A stretch of DNA of 64,000 nucleotides from Sinonovacula constricta (GCA_007844125.1 CM017558.1:44854460-44918459), one strand, 5' to 3'. Shown: positions 10,200-23,209, numbered from the stretch's first letter. Made by a program: numbers and translations. The notes: a model not told the origin generated them from the letters alone.

Positions 10200-11138
10200 C
10201 TTTATATTAAGGATGAATTAAAACATTGCTGAAGTTATCAATTGATTGTCCGGACAAGCCAGCCGACAAACATAAACAGAACAAAGATAACTGAGTCTGA
10301 TTTAAGCCATTTAAAAGTGTTTTAACCCACAATAAGCTAGGGATTTTCTCTTTAGTTCCGTTTGTCGTGAAATGATTATGTCGACAATCATATACGCAAT
10401 ATGGTTGTCCTGCACACCGTTGAGAAAACAGTAAATGGATTATGCACACGCCGTCAGCTTTCTTTGTGCTAAGTGTATGCATATTGACAAATCTTTGCTA
10501 TCGGGTTTTTACATCAAAGTAATGGAATTTAAATTAATACGAAAAGTGTGTTTGTTTGAAGAAGATAAAGTGTTGAAAATCCTGCTTTAATGCCACACCA
10601 TCTGACCGGGCGATGGTATACATTCAGAGAATGTCTCTTGAGTCTGGCCAATTCCATAACCTTGAAACATCGCATAAATAGCTTAATCCAAAAGTGGAAC
10701 TGTTGATATCATATCTGTAAAGGTAAATTCAACATTTTTTTTCTAATTACAATGTAGAAAGTACATAAAAAGTATTACGCGATATCATGTTTTCTATTCA
10801 CATAAGTGTGAAGAAGAATTTTTCAGATAGTGAATATTTGATGGTTCATGAAAACAAATTTTCAGCGTAATCATATCAACAGCCATATACAGCGTAAGTA
10901 TTGCAAGAAATCCATCTTCCAACCATACATATGTGCTTCAATCACGAAGCGTTGTGTGTTTGGTTTGTAAATACAGACATGCCAGATAGAAACACGTTCA
11001 GGTGCAGCTGAATTGGGATTTGTATTCAGTTTCCTTTACAGTTAAGGATTCATTGCACAACAAAAAAGAAGTTGCTGCTGAAAGCAATCCGTCCAATGCG
11101 TTCGTTGCGCAATTCATTAAGAGTACATATATTTAACA
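10200..11138. other. no gene recognised
   Basis: Unique-looking AT-rich DNA. It would include promoter and 5' leader of the candidate minus-strand exon, but no TATA element or start site can be justified. Confidence 0.35.
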
Positions 11139-14100
11139 AGTGTTATCGTCGCCGCGCATGCAAGTGACGTCTAAATTAAATCGTTGCCGACCATGCGAAA
11201 ACGTCTATATCTAACCGTTGCTGTCCATGCGAGAGGTGTCTAGATGTAACCGTTGCTGCCCATGCGAGAGGTGTCTAGATGTAACCGTTGCCGCCCATGC
11301 GAGAGGTGTCTAGATGTAACCGTTGCTGTCCATGCGAGAGGCGTCTAGATGTAACCGTTGCCGCCCATGCGAGAGGTGTCTAGATGTAACCGTTGCTGCC
11401 CATGCGAGAGGCGTCTATATGTAACCGTTGCCGCCCATGCGAGAGGTGTCTAGATGTAACCGTTGCTGCCCATGCGAGAGGCGTCTATATGTAACCGTTG
11501 CCGCCCATGCGAGAGGCGTCTAGATGTAACCGTTGCTGTCCATGCGAGAGGCGTCTATATGTAACCGTTGCCGCCCATGCGAGAGGTGTCTAGATGTAAC
11601 CGTTGCTGTCCATGCGAGAGGCGTCTAGATGTAACCGTTGCCGCCCATGCGAGAGGTGTCTAGATGTAACCGTTGCTGCCCATGCGAGAGGCGTCTAGAT
11701 GTAACCGTTGCTGCCCATGCGAGAGGCGTCTAGATGTAACCGTTGCTGCCCATGCGAGAGGCGTCTATATGTAACCGTTGCCGCCCATGCGAGAGGTGTC
11801 TAGATGTAACCGTTGCCGCCCATGCGAGAGGCGTCTAGATGTAACCGTTGCTGCCCATGCGAGAGGCGTCTAGATGTAACCGTTGCCGCCCATGCGAGAG
11901 GTGTCAAGATGTAACCGTTGCTGCCCATGCGAGAGGCGTCTATATGTAACCGTTGCCGCCCATGCGAGAGGCGTCTATATGTAACCGTTTCCGCCCATGC
12001 GACAGGCGTCTAGATGTAACTGTTGCCGCCCATACGAAAACGTCTAGATGTAACCGTTGCTGCCCATGCGAGAGGCGTCTATATGTAACCGTTGCCGCCC
12101 ATGCGAGAGGTGTCTAGATGTAACCGTTGCTGTCCATGCGAGAGGCGTCTAGATGTAACCGTTGCCGCCCATGCGAGAGGTGTCTAGATGTAACCGTTGC
12201 TGCCCATGCGAGAGGCGTCTAGATGTAACCGTTGCTGCCCATGCGAGAGGCGTCTATATGTAACCGTTTCCGCCCATGCGACAGGCGTCTAGATGTAACC
12301 GTTGCCGCCCATACGAAAACGTCTAGATGTAACCGTTGCTGCCCATGCGAAAACATCTAGATGTAACCGTTGCTGTCCATGCGAGAGGCGTCTAGATGTA
12401 ACCGTTTCCGCCCATGCGACAGGCGTCTAGATGTTACCGTTGCCGCCCATCCGAAAACGTCTAGATGTAACCGTTGCTGCCCATGCAAGAGGCGTCTATA
12501 TGTAACCGTTGCTGCCCATGCGAGAGGTGTCTAGATGTAACCGTTGCTGCCCATGCGAGAGGTGTCTAGATGTAACCGTTGCTGCCCATGCGAGAGGTGT
12601 CAAGATGTAACCGTTGCTGCCCATGCGAGAGGCGTCTATGTGTAACCGTTGCTGCCCATGCGAGAGGTGTTTAGATGTAACCGTTGCTGCCCATGCGAGA
12701 GACGTCTATATGTAACCGTTGATGCCCATGCGAGAGGTGTCTAGATGTAACCGTTGCTGCCCATGCGAGTGGCGTCTATATGAAACCGACGCTACCCATG
12801 CGAAAGGCGTCTAGATGTAACCGTTGCCGCCCATGCGAGAGGCGTCTTTATGAAACCGTTGCTGCCCATGCGAGAGGCGTCTATATGTAACCGTTGCTGC
12901 CCATGCGAGAGGTGTCTAGATGTAACCGTTGCTGCCCATGCGAGAGGTGTCTAGATGTAACCGTTGCTGCCCATGCGAGAGGTGTCTAGATGTTACCGTT
13001 GCCGCCCATGCGAAAACGTCTAGATGTATCCGTTGCTGTCCATGCGAGAGGCGTCTAGATGTAACCGTTTCCGCCCATGCGACAGGCGTCTAGATGTTAC
13101 CGTTGCCGCCCATACGAAAACGTCTAGATGTAACCGTTGCTGCCCATGCGAGAGGCGTCTAGATGTAACCGTTGCTGCCTATGCGAGAGGCGTCTAGATG
13201 TAACCGTTATCGACCATGCGAGCGGCGTCTAGATATAACCGTTGCTGCCCCGTCGAGCGGCGTCTAGACGTTATCGTTGCTGCCCATGCGAGAGGCGTCT
13301 AGATGTAACCGTAGCTGCCCATGCGAGAGGCGTCTAGATGTAACCGTTGCTGCCCATCGAGTGGCGTCTATATGTTATCGTCGCCGACCATGTGAGCGAT
13401 TTCTATATGTTATCGTCGCAGCCAATGCGAGCGGCGTCTATCTGTAATCGTCGCTATCCATGCAAGCGGCGTCTATATGTTATCGTTGCTGCCCATGCGA
13501 ACGGCGTCTGAATGTTATCGTTGCTGCACATGCAAGAGGCGTCTAAATGTTATCGTTGCTGCCCATGCGAGCGGCGTCTAAATGTTATCGTTGCTGACCA
13601 TACGAGCGGCGTCTAGATGTAACCCTTGTTACCCATGCGAGTGGCGTCTATTTGTTATCGTTGCCGATCATTCGAGCGGCGTCTAGATGTTATCGTTGCT
13701 GACCATGTGAGTGGCGTCTAGATGTTAGCTTTGCTGCCCATGCGAGCGGCGTCTAGATGTAATCCTTGCTACCCATGCGAGTGGCGTCTATATGTTATCG
13801 TTGCCGACCATTCAAGCGGCGTCTAGATGTTATCGTTGCTGCCCATGCAAGAGGCGTCTAGATGTAACCCTTGCAACCCATGCGAGCGGCGTCTAGATGT
13901 TATCGTTGCTGCCCATGCAAGAGACGTCTAAGTGTTATCGTTGCCGACCATTCGAGCGGCGTCTTGATGTTATCGTTGCTGCCCATGCAAAAGGCGTCTA
14001 GATGTAACCCTTGCTACCCATGCGAGTGGCGTCTATATGTTATTATTGCCGCCCATACGTCTTTAGAAATCGTTGCCACTCATTCGAGCGGCGTCAATAT

Positions 14101-14275
14101 GTTATCATGGCCGCCCATGCGAGCACTTCTTTATGTAATCGTTGCCGCGCATGCGAGCGGCGTCTATATGTTATTGTCGCCGCGCATGTGAGAGGGATCT
14201 TTATGTATTCGTTGCTCCCCATGCGTCTAAAGTTATCGTTGTCACTTAGGCGGCGTCTTTATGTTATCGTTGCCT
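11139..14275. repeat. 35-bp minisatellite array, about 90 copies
   Basis: The unit (for example GTAACCGTTGCTGCCCATGC followed by GAGAGGCGTCTAGAT) repeats every 35 bp for 3.1 kb; CATGCGAGAG at 11226 and 11261 fixes the period. Variants GTTGCTG and GTTGCCG largely alternate from 11250 to 11700, suggesting a 70-bp dimer. A marked pair of variant units (GTTTCCGCCCATGCGACAGG followed by a 34-bp unit with CGAAAACGTCT) occurs four times, near 11986, 12261, 12399 and 13061. From about 13370 to the right end, and at the far left, units are diverged (GTTATCGTCGCC). Open frames at 13871-14280 are repeat artefacts. Confidence 0.97.
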
Positions 14276-15826
14276 CATAACAGGTTAATTAGATCTTCTT
14301 ATACTGTGTATAAGGCAATGCATATGTATGAAAAACACAATTATATGTTCTCTATACACCATGCTTGCATTCACAACAGTATTGAGATTGGGTTACACAT
14401 GTTTTGTCAAAGGTGTTCCATTTAAACGATAATCTAACTATTATATAAAATCATTGCGTTTTACCCGTTGTTAGGTGCAAGGTCAAATGAGAAAAATAGT
14501 TTTATATATGAGCTTACTCTCATAGGACCTTTTGCGTATTATCCCATTCAACTCCATTGATTACATTCTACTCGATAAATAACGCTTGTTAATTTGGCAT
14601 GACGCTTACCTTGCTCTATCCTGTCTAGGCCGTTGATTATCTACTATTTTTATTGACTTGTCTGGCCAAGCACAACATAGAGCAAGCGAGTACAATTCAA
14701 TCGTCTACTCATTCTGAAGATTTGGACATTTCTATAGATGATAGAAATACAACATAAAACGATAAACAATCTATAAGAAATAAAATGTTTTATACACTCT
14801 GTTTTGTTTTCCGTTTGTACTATTGATATTGAGAATGTAATGTTGCTTTTGCTGTTGTTGTTGTTTAGGTTCTGTAAGGGTTCCTTTTTGTGTGTGTTTC
14901 AGTTCCGTCTGAATCATCGATTTATGAAAACTTACATAATAATGCTGATCATGTAAGTTGTAGCTACTATGGGTTAAACCTGGTAATGTTAAAGGACAAA
15001 TTTTGAAAACATGAAAACAAACTGAGTTGATTCCAGTCCCAAAATACAAGTCAAAAGTCGACACAAAATATTTCTCCGTAAATACATAAAGCAGTCGCGA
15101 ACCTTAAAGTATTCATGATTAAAAATCGAATCTTACATTGTTTATCAGACAATTGTAAATTACTTATATATTGTATTCCTACTTACTTAAGGAACTATCC
15201 GAGTATTTATCAAAGCCGGAATTATTACCATATAAAAATATTGTCAAACAAAACACCACTTTTAAAGCACAGGGCGTCACATCAATAAAAGGTAGTAATA
15301 TCTAAATAATACAAATGAACAAGAATGGTACATAAGTACCTGACGTTGTTTGACGTACTCATGCAGTTTAAAGTCATCGTCTTTTCATTCGGATTTTAAG
15401 AAACATATATGCCGCAAAGAGCGAATACATATGCACAATTAGCAATTAAATGCAGTTTAATGTCAGTAATAGAATATCGATTCCTATGTTTAAAATAATA
15501 CTTTTTTTTTCTTTGTACACATGAGATAAATTCACATTTGCTGTCGTGCTAAGGTAACGTTTAATGTTATTACGCACAAAATATTCCATAAAAATATTTT
15601 TCTCGCTCTTTGGATAAGTGTGAATAATAATAAATCAAAAATAGTATATGTATATCCCAAAGCCCGAAAATTATTTTTCTTTTAAGTAGTTCACATTCGA
15701 GTAGGGATTTCGTGATCCCACATCTAGTCATCATGTGGATTATTTTAATCTTTGTTGCAAATAAGAAATAAAGAAGAAGACGAGACACAATTAACCTGCG
15801 TGCGACTGGCCATTTCAAGTCGGCGA
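14276..15826. other. no gene recognised
   Basis: AT-rich DNA with short chance frames only; the longest are minus-strand frames under 100 codons without recognisable features. Confidence 0.45.
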
Positions 15827-15837
15827 CAAATGTTTGT
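15827..15837. repeat. target-site duplication of the SINE (CAAATGTTTGT)
   Basis: The 11 bases recur at 16162-16172 at the other end of the SINE. Confidence 0.8.
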
Positions 15838-16161
15838 TTATTGTTTATTGGGTTTATCGTCCCACCAACAGTATTTCCGTTATCTGGAGACGGTGTCCAC
15901 TTGAAGCAGATGTAGTACTGCCTTCACTGTGTATATAGCATGCCGTGAACACCTGGCATGATACCACACCCAGTCACATTATCCTGACACCGGGCCAACC
16001 AGTCGTGGAACTACCCTTATATTTGATTGAGCGTTAGCAAGGGAGCTATACCACTACCATTTTTAACGACTTTGGTATGTCGCGGCCCGGGATCGAACTC
16101 GGGGCCTCCCGTACCTGGAGCTGACGCTCTACCGATTGCGCTACCAGGTCCGGTTGACAAC
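15838..16161 (-). mobile_element. full-length tRNA-derived SINE with target-site duplication
   Basis: Read on the minus strand, the tRNA-like head has box A TAGCGCAATCGG and box B GAGTTCGATCCC, so both internal polymerase III promoter boxes are near consensus. The body follows with ACATACCAAAG, GCTAACGCTC, GGTGTCAGGATAATGTGAC and CACCGTCTCCAGATAAC. It ends in an A-rich tail AATAAACAATAAA. The element is flanked by the 11-bp direct repeat CAAATGTTTGT, as expected for LINE-mediated retroposition. Its tail matches the fragment at 57498-57575. This is the best preserved SINE in the window. Confidence 0.9.
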
Positions 16162-16165
16162 CAAA

Positions 16166-16170
<5 letters not shown>

Positions 16171-16252
<82 letters not shown>

Positions 16253-16323
16253 TGTGTGTGTGGTGTGTGTGTGTGTGTGGTGTGGGGGTTGTGTGTGTGT
16301 GGTGTTGTGTGGTGTGTGTGTGG

Positions 16324-16361
<38 letters not shown>

Positions 16362-16378
16362 GTGTGTGCGCGCGCGCG
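16171..16378. repeat. (TG)n compound microsatellite
   Basis: About 75 bp of pure GT is followed by interrupted GT/GGTGTG segments and a CGCGCGCG patch near 16368. It begins at the right target duplication of the SINE. Open frames on both strands here (poly-CV and poly-TH) are microsatellite artefacts. Alternating purine-pyrimidine sequence of this length can adopt Z-DNA. Confidence 0.97.
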
Positions 16379-16394
16379 TGAAATGTTTCGTCTC

Positions 16395-16505
16395 TGTGTT
16401 TTTGCCGCTTTTACATTATTCTGTATGACTTTGTCTAGTGTTAGATAAAATATATAAATATCTGTGATGATTCTCACAGGACGTTTTCTTATTTTCCTAT
16501 TGCCT
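16395..16505 (-). repeat. stem-loop repeat family copy (one end only)
   Basis: It shares TTTTACATTA, CTTTGTCTAGTGTTA and TCTTATTTTCCT with 17040-17130 in the same order and orientation, but lacks the stem-loop core, which would lie where the TG tract now stands. Confidence 0.65.
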
Positions 16506-16927
16506 CTGTTTTTTCGTGATTTATTTCTCGTACTAGTAGAGCTCTCTCGGCTGTTAATGTTAAGTTGGATCTTTTACTAAAACTACAGCTGACATTTACA
16601 AATCATTATTCATCATATTTTAGCCAATTTTATATTAAAGCATTTCCCAAGAGGCGCGAAACACATCAAGACATAAACTTGTGATCCAAAGGAAATGTTA
16701 TATATGTCCAAAACAACGAGATTTATTATTTCAAGAAAATGGTCCTATTACAAACATGTTTTGGAATTGTCGGGGCTTTTATCCCCTGTATATATTGTAA
16801 TTATGTTGATAACTCATTATAAATACGCGTTACTTTGTTTGTATGTTGTATTCGTAAATCAGTTTAACTCCCGATGCAGGTGCTTGCTGCTGATTGTCTC
16901 ACTTTGATGAGATCATTTTATTTACAC
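16506..16927. other. no gene recognised
   Basis: AT-rich DNA between two partial repeat copies. A 70-codon frame at 16695-16907 has no recognisable features. Confidence 0.4.
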
Positions 16928-17135
16928 TGTGAGAAAAAAAGCTCTGAAAGTGCGAGGTTGGAGCGCTCCACAAACTAGGTTTAAGCACCCCAGTCGATCC
17001 TTTTGTCGACCGACCGTTCCAAGTTGGTAACTGTGTGTTTGCCACTTTTACATTAACCCTGTTATCTTTGTCTAGTGTTAATTCAATTTTCAATATTTTG
17101 GAGTAATTCTTATTGGACCTTGTCTTATTTTGCTC
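16928..17135 (-). repeat. stem-loop repeat family copy
   Basis: On the minus strand it reads through TTGGAACGGTCGGTCGACAA, ATCGACTGGGGTGCTTAAAC and CTCGCACTTTCAGAGC, matching the family core. The stem is partly preserved (GTCGA/TCGAC). Confidence 0.8.
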
Positions 17136-17682
17136 ATCTTTAAGAAAAGTATCAACTACAAGCAGTGTCATATACGTTACTCTTTACTAATCAAGGATCC
17201 AGTAGTTCAAGTCGAGCATTAGCAAAGATCGTTTAGCATGTATTGTGTCATTTGTCAGGTATATAATATTTTTCTTCTTAACGTTAAATGAATATATTAT
17301 AATCTAGTAACATAAAGGTTAGGTGCATAACTGTCTAAATGATTAAAAAGTTATTTGCAAGACTCGTATTACTGCATACAGGCAGACTTATATGTTTAAT
17401 TTAGCTTAAAAGTAGAAAGCAATTAAATTTCCGAACCAAAAAAGCTTCTTTATAAAATTTTATTTCGGTGTAACTAATTCTACTATTTAAAGAATGAAAT
17501 TTTACAGTTTGTGTTATTAAATCTTCACTAGAGAAAAACCTACCTGGATCAACTATCCCGAAATGTTCGTATTATAGATAACCGCAGACAATACCCACGT
17601 GCCGTTTTTACCTTTGCTATTAAGGTTGATATATTTTTGTTAGAAATAAAACATTAAAACTGGCAGATGGTTTAATAAAAGA

Positions 17683-17720
<38 letters not shown>

Positions 17721-18774
17721 TATCCATTAACCAACCACTACAGTCAGTGCAAAAACGATTATAAACACTGCTATACTATATAAAAGTAACACTGCTTCAT
17801 AGAAGTATTAAATTCCGCGTATAAATTAACCTCACAGTTGATGAAATTGCTCTCTGAGTAGAAAGTCGATGGTTTCACTTTGGGATAACTTAAATTGATT
17901 TGATATTTCCAAATTTAGTTGTATTTCCTGCCATACGATCTGTTAAAAGCTGGTTTCCAAATGTCGACACCGACAGTATAGGGAAAGGAGGATATGGCCA
18001 CGGATGACGTTAGTATAATTTTTATCAGACGTTTTAATAAAAAATGTCTTTGGAAACGTTTCGATTTAGATTTAATTGCTATAATAAAAGTATAGTTTAT
18101 TCAGGTCAATCTGCATACCTAGATAATGGATCAATAACCACCAATATTGCAAATTCGGGATGACCAACGAGCAAAATACTTATTAAAGTTATTACAAAGA
18201 CATTCAAGTAAAATATAAAATACGTTTAACCCATGCATCTTAAACGGTTTTACATATAAAGATACTAAAAACCTTAGTGTTTATAATTATCATTATGCGT
18301 AGTAATAATGACAAGAACACCATCATAATGCCATTTGCACAAACACCAAAGTTTAAACCAGCCGAGCCGGTTTAATTTATCAACTTTAATAAACATTCAA
18401 TGAGCTCAAAACGAGACTCTCTGCCGTGCACTGATTCACAACTTCCGGTACAACGGTAAAGAAATAGTTCTCTACTGAAATGTCTGAATGGCTGTGCAGT
18501 AGTTTATAAAAAAACACTGACTTCGCTGTTTATTATGACAAGCTATATTATTTTTATTATGATTTTCGTCTACATTTTAAGTGACCAAACATACAATCAT
18601 AAGAGATATTGTCAAGAAGAAAACGTACAGATTCATGCAATAATAAAAGCGAACTTATGTATATTTATCATGTCTTTAAATCGTTTGTTGAATGAAGAGC
18701 TGCCAGTCGATGGCATTACTTCAAACGTCATGCTGGAAACAAAGCTAATGTGGCATTTTTACTGTGTACGTCTG
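17136..18774. other. no gene recognised; one (TA)n tract
   Basis: AT-rich DNA. A TA microsatellite lies at 17685-17723. The 120-codon frame beginning at 18535 has no family features and overlaps a SINE-like head. Confidence 0.4.
17685..17723. repeat. (TA)n microsatellite
   Basis: About 15 TA units with one C interruption. Confidence 0.9.
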
Positions 18775-18860
18775 TCAGCTGTGCGCCTTTGGACGTTAGC
18801 AAGAAAACGGATATCAGTGGTATTTAAATCCCAGGTTCAAACACCGGAAGGGTCATATGT
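18775..18860 (+). mobile_element. degenerate tRNA-like SINE head
   Basis: Box-B-like CAGGTTCAAACACC followed by GGAAGGGTCA resembles the SINE heads elsewhere in the window. Box A is unclear and no body can be aligned. Confidence 0.4.
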
Positions 18861-19429
18861 AACTTATGCACACAGCATGAATAACCTGTTAATATAAATT
18901 TAATTATTATTAATATATTCTTATACAGAAATGATATTAATTACAAACCACTGGTTTACAGTGCATGATAAACTGTGAATTGTGTAACGGCATGTTTTAG
19001 TTAAGCAATCCTCTATTATTTCTTATAATCTTTGAATGTTCTGTGTTTTAACATCTGAAAAATATCTGTTGTATTTTCATTTCTCCACCAATAATAGCTT
19101 GACGCTAAATATGGTCACACTTTTATTTGATATTTGATTCTGTCCAGGCTGTTTTAAGATACAGTAATTACTGATACTTTCATATATACATTTGCTAATT
19201 TTGTTCTCTAAAAAATAAAAAAGTCTCATTAATTTGCACGTGAAACAGTGAAAATGAAATATACGAATTAAAAGCAAAACAGTCCATGCGATGATCAATG
19301 TGTTTAATTTGCCTTTAAACTTTAAATTCGTTGATAAAACAGTTTCAAAAGGATTTATGCATCAGCAGTAATTTTGAAACGAAAAATACAGACGGCGACA
19401 GCTTCCGGTCGCTTAAAGGTTACACGATA

Positions 19430-19750
19430 CTAAAGGAATTTGTTTTTTACTCATTAGTAAATGTCACAACTTTGGAAGCAATTTAACATTTAACCCGCAC
19501 ATTTTTTAATCAAATGATCAGTTCCGGTCTAAATGGATCAGTCCACTATTGAGCATAGGAGTGCAGTTACTTTGCATTTCATAAGTCTACCATGTTTCAG
19601 CTTTGTTTTGTACCAAATTGCATGAGAATATCTTAATTAAAGCACAAAACAAAAGAATCTACATTAAAATTTAAAAAAAAACCACACACACACACTTTAT
19701 GTCAGGGGTACAACTTTCGGTGGACATTTACGCTAACCGCCCCTAAACTG
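19430..19750 (+). repeat. dispersed repeat R2, copy 1
   Basis: Shares in order ACTTTGGAAGCAATTTAACA, ATCAGTTCCGGTCTAAATGG, CCATTATTGAGCATAGGA (one base differs here), AAATTGCATGAGA and TGTCAGGG with the copy at 44850-45310. This copy lacks about 150 bp present there. No coding sequence is recognisable, so it is probably a non-autonomous element. Confidence 0.8.
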
Positions 19751-22700
19751 TGTGATACTGAATTATACAGTATTGAATGGGCATAATCATGAAATGCATA
19801 ATGTTCTGTACCTTGTTGAATGTTTATTTATGTATTTCACTTTGCAGTTATTCCGCCGATATCTTTTGAACTGTATTCATTCATGTTGCTTCTGGTTATA
19901 AATTTTTTCCTTGATTTGATTTGATGTATGTCTAAGGAAAAAGTTCATAAACATTGTGATATGATTATTTAAATGAAACATAAAGCACATGTACGAGGAT
20001 ATTTTATTTATTGCCGCAACGCACTGCTGTAAACATGACTAGAAAAATACGACGAAGGCCAATTAGTATTACAGCATGTGTGACAGAGCACACGCCATTG
20101 ATGAGTTGTAATTACAACTGTGACAAACAATATCTAGTACACAAATAATTTATTCCGTTTAAGCATTTGAAAGAACATAACCAACACTCAATGGGTCGGA
20201 TCGTTGCATTTAATGTTACTTTCTATTACATACTGGTGTCTATAATCAAAATCATAATGTCTATCTCTTGTAAACTCTTGGGGAAAAATGAATATTCTTC
20301 GTCAGATGGCTTAAGGTTTTAAGGGTATTTCGTTCATTAAACCATCTTTGTTACCCGGGTTCAACGTCGAAGCAAACTTATTCTTAATAAAGACGAGATG
20401 TAAAGAAGACTAAGTGTTGAAAACGATGTGAATAAATACTATACCGTACAGCCTTATACTGGTCAATTGTTTCAGAATGACACATGTTTGACCGCAATAA
20501 CGTCTGGTCACAACTAAATCCACGCCAGAGGTCACGTGACTTTCAGATCACAGAAACGCCTTCCCCTCTTAGCAAAATAAAAAGGCTATATGGTTTGGAA
20601 AACGAGATTTAACCAAAGTTATAATATACTAATAAAGTTTTTCTAAATATATTCTACTATTATGGTTTTATCGTTACCATACAGTCTGAGAAATGTAAGC
20701 AGTGTGGTTCAAAAGTTGTGATTATACTCGTCACATCGATTTTGTTTTTGCTTGCTACGGTAACCACATCAGTCTGGAAAAGCATGTGACCATAGTGGAG
20801 ATCATGCTTGTGTGTACATCGACTGCGGTGTCAAGTCTTTGAAAAACTATTCACACGATTCAAATGTAACGAAATCAAAACACTGCATTGTATTACAGAC
20901 ATCTGACGTGAAGATTGATTTAAACGTCGATTAAATAGAAGATCTTTTAATCATATGATTTGTGATTAAGGACATTAATTTCAAAGGGTATGTGATATAA
21001 CAAAGTATGTAACAAGTGTATTGAATAAAAACAAGAGGAATCATGTGATAAAACGTTCATAAAGTATGAACATGTGTACGATATTTTGTCCATTATATAT
21101 TTCTATTTAAGTTTGATTAATCACTATATTGACATAACTTTCATGGTCGTTTGGTCGTTAAACAAAATGTAAGAACAACCAATTACCTATAGTTGAATTC
21201 AGAATTGTCATTTGAAAGTTATCCCCCTTTACGCTACAGCAATTGCCTTACCAGCCTATTACTGTGATATCGTACTGGCAGCCCATAGCAAATTGTGATA
21301 TTGTCCAATCATCGATTCTGATATTTTACTGATAAGGGTCGAGTCTGGTCATTTCTTTTATTATATGTTAATTAATAGTCTCAAATCTTACCAACTGTAC
21401 TTATTAATTTCACGTGATATCCCTGAACACATTATCGGGTCACTACTCATGACATCAATATAATGAGATACACATGTGCATGTTTGCTCCAATAAAAGAA
21501 AAAAACAGAATCCACTTCCGACAAGTAAAAATTGATTAAGTCGTTGGAGAAATTCCCGGCTTGGATACGTTATGATAACAAACAATCTGTCTGGTACCAT
21601 ATGTCACTTAACTCCAACACACTGAAAGATATATTGCCCTGATTATGGCTACAGCACATGAATATCTATGGTTTAAATAACAATTATTTGATCACGGAGA
21701 TGTAAGTTTTCACATATCTCCGTAAAACCTTTAACAACAGTATATTTAAAAATTAAGAGAGGTAAAACAGTTTTATTGCAAAGAAGCTGTTTCTCAGATA
21801 TTAGCATTTATAAATGCTATGTAAGAATACCATAAACAAGAACACTCTAAACGCTGCAATTAGGGTTATAATACAAACACAAATAAAGACCCATTTTCGG
21901 ATGTCATGTGTTTATTTCAAAGTAAGAAATTGGCCCATCATTGCAGGCGAACTTCGCGCCGCCCGCCATATTGGAAGACTTTTCTAAAAAGGCGTCATCT
22001 ATGATGCTGTATTCTTCACCACTATCCCCCATCCACCGGTCGAAGCCAAGACATCAGTTCATTGCATTTGCATCGCTGTCTGAATATATGCGTGCTACAA
22101 AAGCTAAGGAATGAAGAGGAGTTAATGATAAAGCGTCTTAGGTCACAAACGGATTGCCATATGAAGACGGATAAGAAATCAATCGATCAAGATGCAAGGT
22201 GACGGAAGTCAGCGCAATGTGGGACAAAGGGTTAATCGAACCATGCTAGGGTGTCCGACAAAGGATTCAGCGTGTGAAGAAATTTATCTAACGTGTCTCG
22301 CTGCATTTATATTGTGATGCGACTTTTCCGATTTATCAAGATTTTCAACCTATCAACGAGATTAAATAATTTTCTCCTTTTCATAATACAGATATTATTA
22401 AGTCTAATGAATGTTTTATTTTTAGCAAAATGTGTGATGATGAAATATATCAACGTATTAAATTTTTTAGGTGATTGTTCGTGCTGTCAAAAACACAGTA
22501 ACATTTAAAAAATAATGTTTTACATGTGCAAGCTATAGGTCATCTGGCTTAAATTGACATAATTCTACCTAGTTTTACAATCCCGATCCTTTGTACATGA
22601 CTAAATAATAAAAACGCTTTGTTAAATTGTATACAATGAGAGATAAAGAGGAACACACACTTTTAAGCTTTTCTTTTCGTTTATAGATACTTATAATGTA

Positions 22701-23209
22701 AAATGATATTTTCATGCGTGGGTCTGTTTCATTCCCGAATAAATAATGCATTGATCCAAGGGTGCATTTCACTTGATGTGCGGCTTACTATGATTTATGT
22801 CTTGAGTGATACGGCAATTAGTTGAATAAGGTGCCTAGAAAAAATAAATTATTTATGTGCCTTTAAACAAATGAAGCACACCCTGCAGTCGTCCTCATAA
22901 ATGAAGTTAGTATGTCGTCATAATTTAAGCGGAAGAAGAGTGTTCGAGTGCAACATCCCAGTGAGATTGAGCTTGGATTATTGTTCGGTAATTATGGTTT
23001 ATTGTTTTATCATTATGTTAAAAATTGGTGGACCCTAAAATAAATGTGTCTTGTGCGTATGCAGAGATATCTTCCGCTAAACTTATTCGTTGTGGTCTTG
23101 TACTATTACAAACCGTCATGGAACATGGATATGCGTTTTGGGCCTAGACCATATTAAAGTTAATAAGTTAAATATAGTTTCAGTTTAGATCCCTTTTCCG
23201 GCACGGCTT
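19751..23209. other. no gene recognised
   Basis: Mostly unique AT-rich DNA. Near 21955-21985 a minus-strand CCAATATGGCGGGCGGCG resembles a YY1-type promoter/start motif opening a 21-codon frame, without a supported donor. Near 22130-22290 there are loose repeats of a motif like GACAAAGG.TT. Confidence 0.4.

Noticed and set aside
11139..14275. Regular array that could be mistaken for a CRISPR locus
   Set aside because: Units are contiguous at 35 bp with no unique spacers, no nearby cas-like genes, and the genome is eukaryotic; it is a minisatellite.
13871..14280. Two plus-strand frames of 89-106 codons
   Set aside because: They are read-through of degenerate 35-bp minisatellite units.
16027..16477. 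Open frames of 63-143 codons on both strands
   Set aside because: They are poly-CV and poly-TH translations of a TG microsatellite fused to SINE sequence.
18535..18897. 120-codon plus-strand frame, the longest outside repeats and transposons
   Set aside because: Hydrophobic, AT-driven composition without family features; its end overlaps a tRNA-like SINE head.
21955..22030. Minus-strand CCAATATGGCGGGCGGCG as a promoter and first exon
   Set aside because: Motif is attractive, but the frame ends after 21 codons and no credible splice donor is present.
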